64,000 nt of DNA from GCA-2862585 sp965661345 (GTDB taxonomy: Bacteria > Bacteroidota > Bacteroidia > Flavobacteriales > UBA7312), in the NCBI GenBank assembly GCA_965661345.1, contig CBFIDK010000002.1, forward strand, positions 146,643 to 210,642, in the 5' to 3' direction. Made by a program: the position numbers and the translations under genes. Numbering within the stretch: position 1 is the first letter of the stretch; the number at the start of each line of letters is the position of its first letter. Of this stretch, positions 9,886-18,903 are shown in pieces. The notes beneath the pieces were generated by a model. It was not told the DNA's origin, made no database searches, and was given only the letters and a program-made list of their open reading frames with translations.

Positions 9886-9914
9886 AAATTTTGATTGAAG
9901 ATAATATTTAATTT

Positions 9915-9947
9915 AAAAAAAGCCCGCCGTTAGACGAGCTTTTTTTT
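9915..9947 (-). terminator. hairpin with T-run between the two small membrane-protein genes
   Basis: Arms 9915-9926 and 9935-9946 pair with a single mismatch around an 8-base loop. Read on the minus strand the stem ends in a run of T, so it would terminate the gene starting at 10188. The A/T-symmetric ends could also work on the plus strand after polA. Confidence 0.6.
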
Positions 9948-9963
9948 ACTATCTAATATTGAA

Positions 9964-10188
9964 TTATTTCTTTATTAAAGAAAATAATATCAAAATTGCT
10001 AAAAATCCAGCAAATCCTGAACCAGCTAAAGAGCCAAGTACATTGGTTACATTCTCAATAACAGTAACACCAAACATTGCTCCTGAACCGAATAGAATTT
10101 CAACAGCAACACCTAATCCTAAAAGTGTTAAAACTAAAGCTGTTAAACCTGTAAAAAAATCACCGAAGTATTTAAATACTTTTTCCAT
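9964..10188 (-). CDS. small two-helix membrane protein (paralogue of 9649-9885)
   Basis: 74 residues from MEKVFKYFGDFFTG; the frame extends to 10242, but the promoter at 10219-10250 lies inside that extension, so the ATG at 10188 is preferred. Two hydrophobic segments (about 14-34 and 54-71) flank a short FGVTVIENVTNVLGS connector, and the protein ends LIKK. It is clearly related to its downstream neighbour and the pair looks like an old tandem duplication. Function unknown. Confidence 0.65.
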   Translation of the reverse strand: MEKVFKYFGDFFTGLTALVLTLLGLGVAVEILFGSGAMFGVTVIENVTNVLGSLAGSGFAGFLAILILFSLIKK

Positions 10189-10218
10189 TTTAAATATTGA
10201 TTTGGTTAATAATTGAAA

Positions 10219-10250
10219 CAAACATATACGGTTGGAACTCAAATTTCAAA
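10219..10250 (-). promoter_or_regulatory. promoter of the small membrane-protein gene
   Basis: On the minus strand TTTG (complement of 10247-10250), 20 bases, then TATGTTTG (complement of 10219-10226) matches the Bacteroidota promoter pattern. The start codon at 10188 lies about 30 bases downstream. Confidence 0.6.
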
Positions 10251-10495
10251 TTTTTTTTTCAAATCGAAAGTAATGAGACTAAATTAAGAAAAAAGGCTTG
10301 TTTTGAATTTCTTTTCTATGTAATTCTCTGATTAACAGATAGTTAAAAATTAATAGCCTTGAAATTAAACACTTCTGATGTTTTCGTTATCAACATAGTG
10401 CTGTTTATTTTAAACATTTTTTCTATATAACTGATTTTCAGTTAGTTAAACACTATAAATGTCTACTTTTAATAAAAAAAGGGTGAAATTTAAGA
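10251..10495. other. gene-free stretch without recognised features
   Basis: The gap between the 10188 start and the SDR gene end at 10496 is 307 bases. Apart from the promoter, I see only a 7-base-pair inverted repeat with a 3-base loop (10428-10444, arms TAACTGA/TCAGTTA) and very AT-rich sequence. There is no T-run in the right place for a terminator and no RNA gene or ORF I can support. Confidence 0.5.
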
Positions 10496-11197
10496 TTAAA
10501 AGTCTCTTACTGAATATAGGACTTCTTTGAACTTTGAGCTATTGTTAAGAAAATCGACATATTTCTGAGCTACATCTAAAGGAGAACTTAACTCCCCTTC
10601 ATTTTTATAAGCGATAAATCGATTAAGTTCAGGGAAATGCTTTTCATCAGCATCTCTAATGTCGTCTTGCATAGGCGTATCCACTATTCCTGGAGCAACT
10701 GAATAAAACTTAACGTTAGAAGGCTCTAAGTCGGCAGTCATTGAAAGCATGTCTAATGCAGACTTGGACGAACAGTAAGTACTCCATGAATGAATTGGAT
10801 GCTTGCCTGCGCCAGAGCTAATGTTTAATACAATACACTTTGAACTGGATTCAGAAAATGCACTAATGAATTGCTTACATAAAATTGTCGGAGCAATGAT
10901 ATTCAAAAAATAATTTTCTTTTATTTCTTGCTCACTGTGTTCTTGCAAAGGTTTGATTGGCCCTATTGAACCGGCATTGTTTATTAAAATTATTTTTTCT
11001 GCTTTGAAGGTTGGTTTCTTGAATATGGTATCTGTCCATTCGGTTGACAAATCTATATAAAAGTGTTTGTATCTATCGTGCTGAATTGTTCTTGAACGCG
11101 CAATTCCGAAAACTATATTGTTGCTATCTTCTAAAAGGAGTTCTGCTATTGCCTCTCCTATCCCGCTACTGGCTCCTGTTATGTAATATATATTCAT
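10496..11197 (-). CDS. short-chain dehydrogenase/reductase
   Basis: Classical SDR oxidoreductase of 233 residues. The cofactor motif TGASSGIG lies at 7-14, NNAG at 73-76, and the catalytic Ser/Tyr/Lys set at S127-S128, Y141 and K145 (SWSTYCSSKSAL). Its shape recalls sepiapterin-reductase-like and benzil-reductase-like SDRs (SVAPGIVDTPMQDDIR), but the substrate cannot be told. The start ATG overlaps the stop of the upstream PLP enzyme by one base (TAATG), so the two genes are translationally coupled and form an operon. Confidence 0.85.
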   Translation of the reverse strand: MNIYYITGASSGIGEAIAELLLEDSNNIVFGIARSRTIQHDRYKHFYIDLSTEWTDTIFKKPTFKAEKIILINNAGSIGPIKPLQEHSEQEIKENYFLNIIAPTILCKQFISAFSESSSKCIVLNISSGAGKHPIHSWSTYCSSKSALDMLSMTADLEPSNVKFYSVAPGIVDTPMQDDIRDADEKHFPELNRFIAYKNEGELSSPLDVAQKYVDFLNNSSKFKEVLYSVRDF

Positions 11198-12342
11198 TAT
11201 AAGGTGTTCAATGCTTTATCTAAATCCATAATCAAATCTTCTATATCTTCTACGCCAACACTTAAACGAATGAGAGAATCTACTACCCCTGTTTTTTCGC
11301 GTTCCTCTTTGGGAATAGCGGCGTGTGTCATACTTGCAGGATGGCCACACAAAGACTCAACTCCTCCAAGCGATTCGGCAAGGGTAAAATAATGAGTGGA
11401 AGATACTACTTTAAAAGCATCTTCTAAACTATTACCTACTAATGAAAAAGATAACATTCCTCCAAAATCTTTCATTTGACGTTTAGCAATTTCATGATTA
11501 GGATGGTCTTCAAAACCTGGCCAATAAACCTTATCTACTTTAGGGTGTGATTTTAGAAATTCAGCAATGGCTTTTCCATTTTCACAATGCCTTTGGATTC
11601 TAAGGTGTAAGGTTTTTATGCCTCTCAACACTAAAAAGCTATCCATAGGCCCTGGAACAGCACCACAACTGTTTTGCAAAAAATACAAGCGTTCAGCAAG
11701 AGCGTCATCGTTAACCATTAAAGCTCCCATTACTACATCTGAATGGCCTCCCAAATATTTAGTAACGGAGTGCATAACGATATCGGCCCCATTATCAATT
11801 GGATTCTGTAAATATGGAGAAGCAAAAGTATTATCAACCCCAAGCAATACATTATGGGCTTTTGCAACTTTAGAAATTGCCTCAATGTCAATGATATTTA
11901 ACATGGGGTTTGTTGGCGTTTCTACCCAAATTAATTTTGTGTTTTCATTAATATATTCCTCAATTCTATTGGCGTTTTCCATGCCAACGAAGTGAAACTT
12001 TATACCATAGTTTTCAAAAACCTTTGTAAAGATTCTATACGTTCCGCCATACAAGTCGTTTGTTGAAACAACCTCATCGCCTGGCTTAAGAAGTTTAATT
12101 ACGGCGTCGATAGCAGCCAATCCACTAGCAAAGCATAAGCCGTATTTTGCATTTTCTAATGCCGCTAAATTACTTTCTAAAGCTGCTCGCGTAGGATTTC
12201 CAGTTCTTGAATATTCAAAGCCTTTATGGTCCCCCGGACTAGCCTGAACATAGGTTGAAGTTTGGTAGATTGGAGTCATTATCGCTCCTGTTGCTGTATC
12301 AGGTTCTAAACCTGCGTGTATTACTTTTGTATTGAACTTCAT
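11197..12342 (-). CDS. Cys/Met-metabolism PLP enzyme (cystathionine gamma-synthase or lyase)
   Basis: Trans-sulfuration enzyme of 381 residues. PLP-binding lysine is K195 in SVTKYLGGHSDVVMG, the cofactor aspartate is D170 in GVDNTFASPYLQNP, and SRTGNPTR (45-52) is the family signature. The sequence is close to cystathionine gamma-synthase and gamma-lyase, which are hard to separate by eye. A -7 box TAACTTTG (complement of 12363-12370) lies about 20 bases upstream of the ATG. The downstream SDR is coupled to it. I see no SAM riboswitch: the leader is too short. Confidence 0.88.
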   Translation of the reverse strand: MKFNTKVIHAGLEPDTATGAIMTPIYQTSTYVQASPGDHKGFEYSRTGNPTRAALESNLAALENAKYGLCFASGLAAIDAVIKLLKPGDEVVSTNDLYGGTYRIFTKVFENYGIKFHFVGMENANRIEEYINENTKLIWVETPTNPMLNIIDIEAISKVAKAHNVLLGVDNTFASPYLQNPIDNGADIVMHSVTKYLGGHSDVVMGALMVNDDALAERLYFLQNSCGAVPGPMDSFLVLRGIKTLHLRIQRHCENGKAIAEFLKSHPKVDKVYWPGFEDHPNHEIAKRQMKDFGGMLSFSLVGNSLEDAFKVVSSTHYFTLAESLGGVESLCGHPASMTHAAIPKEEREKTGVVDSLIRLSVGVEDIEDLIMDLDKALNTL

Positions 12343-12390
12343 TATTTGTAGAATATCTATAACAAAGTTAGCTTTTTGAAATTAATCTGT

Positions 12391-12430
12391 ATAAAAAATT
12401 GGGAGTAATTATTATACATTACTCCCAATT
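12391..12430 (-). terminator. strong rho-independent terminator of the secreted thioredoxin-like gene
   Basis: Perfect 13-base-pair inverted repeat (12397-12409 with 12418-12430) around an 8-base loop, followed on the minus strand by a run of six T. It sits directly downstream of the gene ending at 12456. Confidence 0.85.
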
Positions 12431-12455
12431 AGCTATTAACAAATAAAAACTCTAA

Positions 12456-13775
12456 TTAATGATCGGACTGCAATACTTTTACGACTTGTTTATCTCCGTT
12501 TTTGTACTCGGTAACTTTCAAGTAAACTCCTTGGGTTAAATGCTCATGATTGTCAATTTCGAAACGTTTTCCCAATAAGTCTAAAAAGTAGCTATCTTTA
12601 ATTGTAGTGATAAAATATTCCTCTTCGATGCCGACAGTTTTTGATACATTGAAAAACAAGCGTGGTGTTTCATACGATACATAATCGCCTACCTCATACG
12701 AACATAAAATGGCGCCAGTTGCAGCGTCTTTTAAGACTGCTGGATAAACATGGGAATTATTAAATACAATGCTGTAGCAATTGTTTGATGGTAAGTTAAA
12801 CTCAGAGTTTCCTTCCCCATTTAGAACGAATTCATTATTTGAATCATACACATCATAAAATACCGCGTCGTCAGCTTCAACTATCAACGTTTCAGTGGTA
12901 GAGGTTTCTGTATTTGCAGAAGATGGCATAGTCACATGTACCGTATCGTCATCAGGGAAGTTATCACCCTCAAAATTTATAACGAAACTAACCTCATCAT
13001 TTAAGTTAACAGGAAAAGGCTCTAACACAGACTCATCACTATAAGTGCCAACGCTATTGTCCGCCCAAGGGTCCACAGTTTGAGTAGAGTTATATATGCC
13101 ATTGATGAATATTTGCACATCGTACTCACCTTCAAAAAATGTATTGCCATTTGGAAATTCAACCGCTCCACTTCTTATAACAGTGATTGATGGTGAATAC
13201 ACAAGTGAGTCACTACACAAATTGGCAGGTGTAGCCTCAGTAGCAGAAAAAAACGAGTAATTAGAGCTTAAATCAGTACCGTTACATTTCTCTATATAAT
13301 ATTCAGCTGCAATTTGTGAACTAGGATAACCATAACCTCCAGATTCACTAAACGTTTTATCTGGGCAAATGAAAAACAAGGCGGGATAACCACTAACAGG
13401 GTATGAGGGGTGATTATCTGGTAAGTTTACTACCGTATATTCAATACCCCAAGACTGTGTATACTCTGAAACACTTTGATCTGTAACAGGGTAAACATCG
13501 ATGTGGAACATACGCAAGGTATTATCTCCATCAGGACCATGCTCTTCCCACAGTCCATGACCAATATTTACTGACCAATCATAACACGGCCCACATAATT
13601 CATAAGAAAAGTCAAGAATAACCTGATATCCAGAATCTAGATAGGCATACAGTTCATGATCGGTTCCATCCAAATCGGTAATGGTAATATTGGGTGCGGT
13701 AAGTTGAGCAAAAATGCTTGTAGTAAAACTTAAAAGTAAAACAACTAATAATGAGCGAAAGTAAGAGTAGTTCAT
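12456..13775 (-). CDS. secreted thioredoxin-like protein with divergent sorting-type C-terminus
   Basis: 439 residues with a signal peptide (MNYSYFRSLLVVLLLSFTTSIFAQ). The N-terminal third is a thioredoxin-like domain with a CGPC redox motif (YELCGPCYDWS) and a later GYPALFFICPDKTF stretch that fits the cis-proline loop. The middle is beta-rich with no recognised family. The end (about 380-439) resembles a worn T9SS type A sorting domain: DLLGKRFEI, LTQGVYLKV and a final basic strand KQVVKVL are present, but the usual YPNP opening is missing. Probably exported to the periplasm or cell surface. Monocistronic, with its own strong terminator. Confidence 0.75.
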   Translation of the reverse strand: MNYSYFRSLLVVLLLSFTTSIFAQLTAPNITITDLDGTDHELYAYLDSGYQVILDFSYELCGPCYDWSVNIGHGLWEEHGPDGDNTLRMFHIDVYPVTDQSVSEYTQSWGIEYTVVNLPDNHPSYPVSGYPALFFICPDKTFSESGGYGYPSSQIAAEYYIEKCNGTDLSSNYSFFSATEATPANLCSDSLVYSPSITVIRSGAVEFPNGNTFFEGEYDVQIFINGIYNSTQTVDPWADNSVGTYSDESVLEPFPVNLNDEVSFVINFEGDNFPDDDTVHVTMPSSANTETSTTETLIVEADDAVFYDVYDSNNEFVLNGEGNSEFNLPSNNCYSIVFNNSHVYPAVLKDAATGAILCSYEVGDYVSYETPRLFFNVSKTVGIEEEYFITTIKDSYFLDLLGKRFEIDNHEHLTQGVYLKVTEYKNGDKQVVKVLQSDH

Positions 13776-13892
13776 GGGCTTAGGGTTTTAAGTTATTTGT
13801 CCAAAAGTGATAAATAATATAATTAAAAAAAAACCTTCTTTATTAAAATCTTACATCTTCAACCATCTATTTTAGTTTAGTACTTTTACAAA

Positions 13893-14240
13893 ATGAAAAA
13901 AGTATATCACCTTTCTCAATGCAATACTTGTCAGCGAATACTAAGTGAACTTGATTGGCAAGATGAAGCTCAAAATATTAGAGAAGAAAAAATTACCGAA
14001 GAACAACTAGACCAAATGGCGGCTTTATCTGGCTCTTTTGAAGCTTTATTCAGTAGAAGAGCATTGAAATACAAAAGCATGAATCTAAAAGACCAAGCAT
14101 TAACTGAAGCCGACTATAAACGGTTAATTTTGGAAGAAGATACTTTTCTCAAACGTCCTGTTTTTATTGTCAATGATTCCATTTTTGTGGGTAATAGTAA
14201 AAAGACCGTTGAAGAGTTAAAGAAGAAGCTGAATGAATAA
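13893..14240 (+). CDS. ArsC/Spx-family thioredoxin-fold protein
   Basis: 115-residue ArsC-like protein. C10 and C13 form CNTC in YHLSQCNTCQRI, and FLKRPVFIVND near residues 87-97 is the conserved Arg-Pro segment of the family. It could be an arsenate reductase, but no ars genes lie nearby and this branch often has unknown substrates. It overlaps the EamA transporter gene by eight bases, so they are co-transcribed. Confidence 0.8.
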   Translation: MKKVYHLSQCNTCQRILSELDWQDEAQNIREEKITEEQLDQMAALSGSFEALFSRRALKYKSMNLKDQALTEADYKRLILEEDTFLKRPVFIVNDSIFVGNSKKTVEELKKKLNE

Positions 14241-15126
14241 AAACGCTTTAGCCCATTTGGCTTTATTTGGAGCCAACCTAATTTATGGCATCAATTACAC
14301 AGTGGCTAAAGATGTAATGCCTGACTACATTAATCCTTTGGGGTTTATTTTTGTGAGGGTTAGCGGCGCAGTACTTATGTTTTGGCTATGCTATCGTTTC
14401 TTTTTTTATGAAAAAGTAGCACGAAAAGACATCCCTCTTTTAGCACTTTGTGCACTCTTCGGTGTAGCCATAAATCAGATGCTATTCTTCGAAGGACTCA
14501 ACCTTACAACACCCATCAATGCGGCCGTAATAATGGTTGTTAATCCTATTTTGGTATTAATCTTTGCCGGCATCATGTCAACCGAAACCATCAGTAAACG
14601 AAAATGGCTAGGAATTGGTTTAGGTGCTTTGGGGGCATTAACCCTAATTACTAACGGCGGAAACATTACCATTAGTCAGGACCATTTTTTTGGCAATACT
14701 TTAGTGTTTCTGAACGCTACATCCTACGCTATTTATCTTGTGTTGGTAAAATCTCTTATGAAAAAATATAAGCCAATTACTGTTATCAGTTGGGTGTTTT
14801 TATTTGGACTCATTTTTGTCAGCCCATTTGGATGGTCAGAGTTTCAATCCGTAGAGTGGAATAGCATGCCCGCCGAAATTTTGTGGAAAGTTGGTTTTGT
14901 TGTTGTTTGCACTACATTTTTAGCCTATTTATTTAATATTTATGGTTTAAAAACACTCAATCCATCGACGGTAAGCACCTACATTTACCTTCAGCCTGTT
15001 TTGGCAAGTATCGTAGCTATTATTGCTAGTAGCGATGAACTGGATTTCATAAAAATTCTTTCCGCAATTTTAATCTGTTTTGGAGTATATTTAGTGAGTT
15101 ATAAAACTAAACCCCTTCAAGAATAG
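14233..15126 (+). CDS. DMT-superfamily (EamA) transporter
   Basis: 297-residue integral membrane protein with about ten hydrophobic segments in two homologous halves, each an EamA domain. Typical pieces are the N-terminal ANLIYGINYTVAKDVMP, the end-of-half-one GLNLTTPINAAVIMVVNPILV and in half two LNPSTVSTYIYLQPVLASIVA. Such carriers usually export metabolites or amino acids; the substrate is unknown. Starts inside the end of the ArsC-like gene. No terminator is obvious before yicC, which has its own -7 box. Confidence 0.85.
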   Translation: MNKNALAHLALFGANLIYGINYTVAKDVMPDYINPLGFIFVRVSGAVLMFWLCYRFFFYEKVARKDIPLLALCALFGVAINQMLFFEGLNLTTPINAAVIMVVNPILVLIFAGIMSTETISKRKWLGIGLGALGALTLITNGGNITISQDHFFGNTLVFLNATSYAIYLVLVKSLMKKYKPITVISWVFLFGLIFVSPFGWSEFQSVEWNSMPAEILWKVGFVVVCTTFLAYLFNIYGLKTLNPSTVSTYIYLQPVLASIVAIIASSDELDFIKILSAILICFGVYLVSYKTKPLQE

Positions 15127-15160
15127 CAATTTAGTACCTTTGTCATCAAATTAAAAGAAA

Positions 15161-16024
15161 ATGATTCTATCCATGACAGGCTTTGGTAGAGCCGAACTAA
15201 ATCGTCAAAATAAGAAGCTGACTATTGAAATCAAATCCCTCAATAGCAAGCAAATTGACATAAATGTAAGAATTCCTATGGTCTACAGAGAAAAGGAGTT
15301 ATTTATTCGCAAAACCGTAGGACAAGCACTAGGGCGAGGTAAAATTGAGGTTACTCTTTTCGCCGAACAAAACATCAGCGAACCAAAGAGCCGCATCAAT
15401 GCTTCACTAGTAAAGTCTTATTATCAAGATTTGAAATCACTTTCAGACGATCTGGGAAGTAAAGATGAAATTATGAGTGCTATTGTGCGTATGCCAGATG
15501 TCTTAATAAGTGAAAAAGAAGAAATTGAAGACGCCGAATGGAATGATATTGACAGCTTACTCAACAAAGCGATAGAAGCTATTACACATTACCGAAAAGA
15601 TGAAGGTGACGTTCTTGCTAAAGATTTTAGCTTTAGAATAAACAACATTCGCACCCATTTATCAACCATCGCAGACTACGAAAAAAATAGAATTGAAAAC
15701 ATTAAAAACAGTATTCGCGAAAAAATGGAAGAGCTAAAATCCTCCATTGATGAAAATAGATTTGAGCAAGAGCTTATTTACTACTTAGAGAAGCTCGATA
15801 TTACCGAAGAAATTACACGACTAAATTTACACCTCGATTATTTTGATGAGGTTATGAAAAGCGACTCATCGGAAGGTAAAAAGCTAGCTTTTATTGGTCA
15901 GGAAATAGGAAGAGAAATTAATACTATTGGCTCAAAATCCAACGATGCAAGCATGCAGCAAGTGGTTGTACAGATGAAAGACGAATTAGAAAAAATTAAA
16001 GAGCAAGTCCTCAATGTCTTATAA
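15161..16024 (+). CDS. yicC: YicC-family endoribonuclease
   Basis: 287-residue YicC protein, starting MILSMTGFGRAE and ending in the DUF1732 domain (LAFIGQEIGREINTIGSKSNDA). E. coli YicC is an endoribonuclease involved in small-RNA turnover. A -7 box TACCTTTG (15135-15142) lies upstream, without a clear -33 partner. Its end overlaps gmk by 11 bases, and the order yicC-gmk-nadD is conserved in Flavobacteriia. Start is unambiguous. Confidence 0.92.
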   Translation: MILSMTGFGRAELNRQNKKLTIEIKSLNSKQIDINVRIPMVYREKELFIRKTVGQALGRGKIEVTLFAEQNISEPKSRINASLVKSYYQDLKSLSDDLGSKDEIMSAIVRMPDVLISEKEEIEDAEWNDIDSLLNKAIEAITHYRKDEGDVLAKDFSFRINNIRTHLSTIADYEKNRIENIKNSIREKMEELKSSIDENRFEQELIYYLEKLDITEEITRLNLHLDYFDEVMKSDSSEGKKLAFIGQEIGREINTIGSKSNDASMQQVVVQMKDELEKIKEQVLNVL

Positions 16025-16580
16025 GAAAGCTATCATCTTTTCGGCACCCTCTGGCGCAGGCAAAACTACCATTGTCAACTATTTGCTCGAACAAATCGCT
16101 GAGCTTTCATTTTCTATTTCTGCTTGTAGCAGGAGTCCGAGAGAAAACGAAAAAAACGGCAAAGACTATTACTTTCTTTCTGTTGAAGAATTCAAAAACC
16201 GCATTACAAAAAATCATTTTTTAGAATGGGAAGAAGTATATACGAATATGTTTTATGGCACCTTAAACGAAGAAGTAGACAGGCTTTGGTCTGAAGGAAA
16301 GGTTATCATTTTTGATGTTGATGTAAAAGGCGCTCTTGCATTAAAAAAGCATTTCAAAGAAAAGGGATTAGCCATTTTTGTTGCGCCTCCATCTTTAAAT
16401 ATTTTAGAAGAAAGGTTGAAAAATAGAGGTACCGAAACTGAAGACAGCCTTAAAGTTAGGGTGTCTAAAGCGGCCGAAGAAATGGAGTATCGAAGTGCTT
16501 TTGATGTTTCCATTACTAACGATTCTTTAGAACATTCTTGCCAAAAAGCATTCAAACTAGTTAGTGATTTTATACGATGA
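16014..16580 (+). CDS. gmk: guanylate kinase
   Basis: Phosphorylates GMP to GDP. 188 residues with the P-loop SAPSGAGKTT (10-19), the GMP-binding segment SRSPRENEKNGKDYYF and FDVDVKGALALKK in the core, and a typical lid (RLKNRGTETEDSLKVR). It overlaps yicC at its start and nadD at its end (ATGA), so the three genes are translated as one coupled unit. Confidence 0.96.
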   Translation: MSYKKAIIFSAPSGAGKTTIVNYLLEQIAELSFSISACSRSPRENEKNGKDYYFLSVEEFKNRITKNHFLEWEEVYTNMFYGTLNEEVDRLWSEGKVIIFDVDVKGALALKKHFKEKGLAIFVAPPSLNILEERLKNRGTETEDSLKVRVSKAAEEMEYRSAFDVSITNDSLEHSCQKAFKLVSDFIR

Positions 16581-17152
16581 AAGTAGGTTTATTTTTTGGT
16601 TCGTTTAACCCCATTCACATTGGGCATCTGGCAATTGCGCAATTTATGTTAGAGAATACTTCTCTTGAAAAAATTTGGTTTGTGGTATCGCCACAAAATC
16701 CCTTTAAAACTAAAGAAACCTTACTGGATCAACAACACCGACTTACTATTGTACGTATTGCCGTAGAAGACGACCCCAGAATGCATGCCTCAAATATTGA
16801 ATTTAATTTGCCAATTCCTTCCTATACCGTAGATACGCTTACGTATTTAAGAGAATCGCACCCAAATGAAGAGTTTTCTCTCATCATGGGTCAAGATAAT
16901 CTACTTCATTTCCATAAGTGGAAAAATTATACATCTATTTTAGAACACCACAGCATTTATGTCTATCCAAGACCAAACTGCAAGGCTTGTGATATGGAAA
17001 CAAACGAGAAGATACACCTTACTGATGCACCATTGATGGATATTTCTGCTGAGTTTATCAGAAAAAGTATTCGAGAAAAAAAAGATGTCAGTTACTTTTT
17101 ACCACAAAAGATTTACAGCTATATCGACGAAATGAATTTCTACAAAAAGTAG
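16577..17152 (+). CDS. nadD: nicotinate-nucleotide adenylyltransferase
   Basis: NAD biosynthesis: joins nicotinate mononucleotide and ATP. 191 residues; the nucleotidyl-transferase motif GSFNPIHIGH is at 8-17 and ISAEFIRKSIREKKDVSYFLP near the end is the family's second signature. Last gene of the yicC-gmk-nadD unit; it meets purQ tail to tail with a one-base gap and no visible hairpin between them. Confidence 0.95.
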   Translation: MKVGLFFGSFNPIHIGHLAIAQFMLENTSLEKIWFVVSPQNPFKTKETLLDQQHRLTIVRIAVEDDPRMHASNIEFNLPIPSYTVDTLTYLRESHPNEEFSLIMGQDNLLHFHKWKNYTSILEHHSIYVYPRPNCKACDMETNEKIHLTDAPLMDISAEFIRKSIREKKDVSYFLPQKIYSYIDEMNFYKK

Positions 17153-17153
17153 A

Positions 17154-17846
17154 TTAAGCGTGTGATATTGTGTTGATAATGCTTTGAAAAATATAACCCC
17201 CGTCGGTATTGCCTAACTCCTTGTCAGAAGCACGTTCAGGGTGAGGCATCATTCCAAATACATTGCCCGATGCGTTACTAATTCCAGCAATATTTTCTAC
17301 TGCACCATTGGGGTTGCTTTCTGCTGTTATGTTGCCATCCTCATCACAGTATCTAAAAAGCACTTGGCCATTATCATTGAGTTGCTTTAAGGTATGCGTA
17401 TCTGCAAAATAACGTCCTTCACCATGGGCAATAGGAATGCATAGCGGCTCTTGGTCAATGCCCCGAGTAGCACATGTATCGTTATTTTGAGTAGATAGGT
17501 ACACGTTTTTGCAAATGAATTTATGGCTATTGTTGTGCAATAAAGCGCCAGGTAGAAGTCCCGATTCGCATAAAATTTGAAAGCCATTGCATACGCCTAA
17601 AACATAACCGCCGTTGTTGGCAAACTCTATAATCTTTTCCATAATGGGTGAAAAACGCGCTATTGCTCCAGAGCGTAAATAATCTCCATAAGAAAAGCCG
17701 CCAGGCAATACTATGCACTCACAATCTTGTAAATCGGTATCTTTATGCCAAAGGCTTACAACCTCTTGTCCGTAGAGAGTTTCTAGTACATATATCATGT
17801 CTTGATCGCAATTAGAACCAGGGAAAACAACAACGCCAAATTTCAT
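17154..17846 (-). CDS. purQ: phosphoribosylformylglycinamidine synthase, glutaminase subunit
   Basis: Glutamine amidotransferase subunit for step four of purine synthesis. 230 residues: nucleophile C86 in GVCNGFQIL, and the other triad members H202 and E204 in PHPERA. It is the separate-subunit type (PurQ), although the catalytic PurL is not in this window. A -7 box TATATTTG (complement of 17872-17879) stands about 26 bases upstream. purD is nearby on the same strand. Confidence 0.95.
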   Translation of the reverse strand: MKFGVVVFPGSNCDQDMIYVLETLYGQEVVSLWHKDTDLQDCECIVLPGGFSYGDYLRSGAIARFSPIMEKIIEFANNGGYVLGVCNGFQILCESGLLPGALLHNNSHKFICKNVYLSTQNNDTCATRGIDQEPLCIPIAHGEGRYFADTHTLKQLNDNGQVLFRYCDEDGNITAESNPNGAVENIAGISNASGNVFGMMPHPERASDKELGNTDGGYIFQSIINTISHA

Positions 17847-17885
17847 TTTAAGTAAGTATGATTAATGCCACCAAATATAATCAAT

Positions 17886-18857
17886 TTAAAGTCTAAAAAA
17901 AGGCGCAGCATGAACATATAATGTGGATAAAATTAACAGTATGTAGGCGCCTTCATACCACCATTTTTTTTCTAAATACATGAAATAGTTTGCTAAAATG
18001 ACTGATAAAGGAAGCCCAAAAAACAAGAGGTGATTCCAAACGTATTGACTAAAGAATATTCCTATAAACACACAAACGCTATAGGCAAACAAAAGGTAAA
18101 AAGCTTTTCTTGAACGTAAATTTTTTCTCACTAGCCATTCCAACATTTCTTTGAAGGATAATAAAAAAAGTATCCCAATTATGCTTGCCCAAATTATCAA
18201 ATCTATTGACCAGCTAAAGGAAGGTAAATGCCACTTAAAAGAAGACAAAAAATATTGTGTAAGCTGTGGCGTAAAATCAAAATAATAGGCATATGTATAG
18301 GCGAATAAAAAGGGCGTTAACAAGCCTAGAACAGGCACTAAGAATATTCGCCAATTCAAGCTTATGTAAATGACATTAGACACATAAATCAAAATAAAAA
18401 AGAGAATTGACAAGGGATAAACCAAACATGACAAACCAATTAGAAACCCGCTGTCATAGAGCAAGGCATAAGGCTTGTTTTTCTGAAAGGTTGACATGAG
18501 TTTATTCAAAACGAATAGCATCAAGAAATAGCAAATCCATAAGGAAGAAAATGAAAAAACAGAATTCAATAAAACTAAGGTGAAGGCCGGTAAAATGGTC
18601 ACATTTTTAAACACGCCTCTATCGGTTAATAAATTATTCCACCCCATAGACATCAATAACGTCACTACAAAAATGAGTGTATATGCCATCCAAGGATTCG
18701 CAATAACAACCTTTGCTACCGATGAAAAAATGGGGTGATTAGTTGAGAGGGTTAATTCAGGACTTACGAGAAAATCAAGAACAAAAAATGTAATACCTAA
18801 AACAAAGAATGAAATAAATGCAGCGGGTTTATTTGTTTTCAGTGTTTTTACTAGCAT
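17886..18857 (-). CDS. polytopic membrane protein, DUF6427-like
   Basis: 323 residues with roughly nine or ten hydrophobic segments and little else. Sequence and location match the flavobacterial DUF6427 family, which typically sits beside purD and a very small membrane protein, as here. The hydrophobic pattern with WKLP-like loops (FKWHLPSFSWSIDL) suggests a multi-pass integral membrane protein; no catalytic motif can be seen. Function unknown. It is divergent from the 55-residue gene at 18904. Confidence 0.7.
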   Translation of the reverse strand: MLVKTLKTNKPAAFISFFVLGITFFVLDFLVSPELTLSTNHPIFSSVAKVVIANPWMAYTLIFVVTLLMSMGWNNLLTDRGVFKNVTILPAFTLVLLNSVFSFSSLWICYFLMLFVLNKLMSTFQKNKPYALLYDSGFLIGLSCLVYPLSILFFILIYVSNVIYISLNWRIFLVPVLGLLTPFLFAYTYAYYFDFTPQLTQYFLSSFKWHLPSFSWSIDLIIWASIIGILFLLSFKEMLEWLVRKNLRSRKAFYLLFAYSVCVFIGIFFSQYVWNHLLFFGLPLSVILANYFMYLEKKWWYEGAYILLILSTLYVHAAPFFRL

Positions 18858-18873
18858 TTTTAAATGAATGTTC

Positions 18874-18881
18874 TAATTTTG
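18874..18881 (+). promoter_or_regulatory. -7 box upstream of the 55-residue gene
   Basis: TAATTTTG matches TAnnTTTG and ends 22 bases before the ATG at 18904. No clear TTG lies at the -33 position. Confidence 0.45.
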
Positions 18882-18903
18882 CAGAAATTATATTTTTTCA
18901 ACT

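Noticed and set aside
10310..10445. Possible small RNA in the 307-base gap
   Set aside because: Only a 7-base-pair hairpin and AT-rich sequence, without promoter-terminator pairing.
12300..12400. SAM riboswitch before the cystathionine synthase gene
   Set aside because: The leader between the -7 box and the ATG is only about 20 bases, too short for any known riboswitch.
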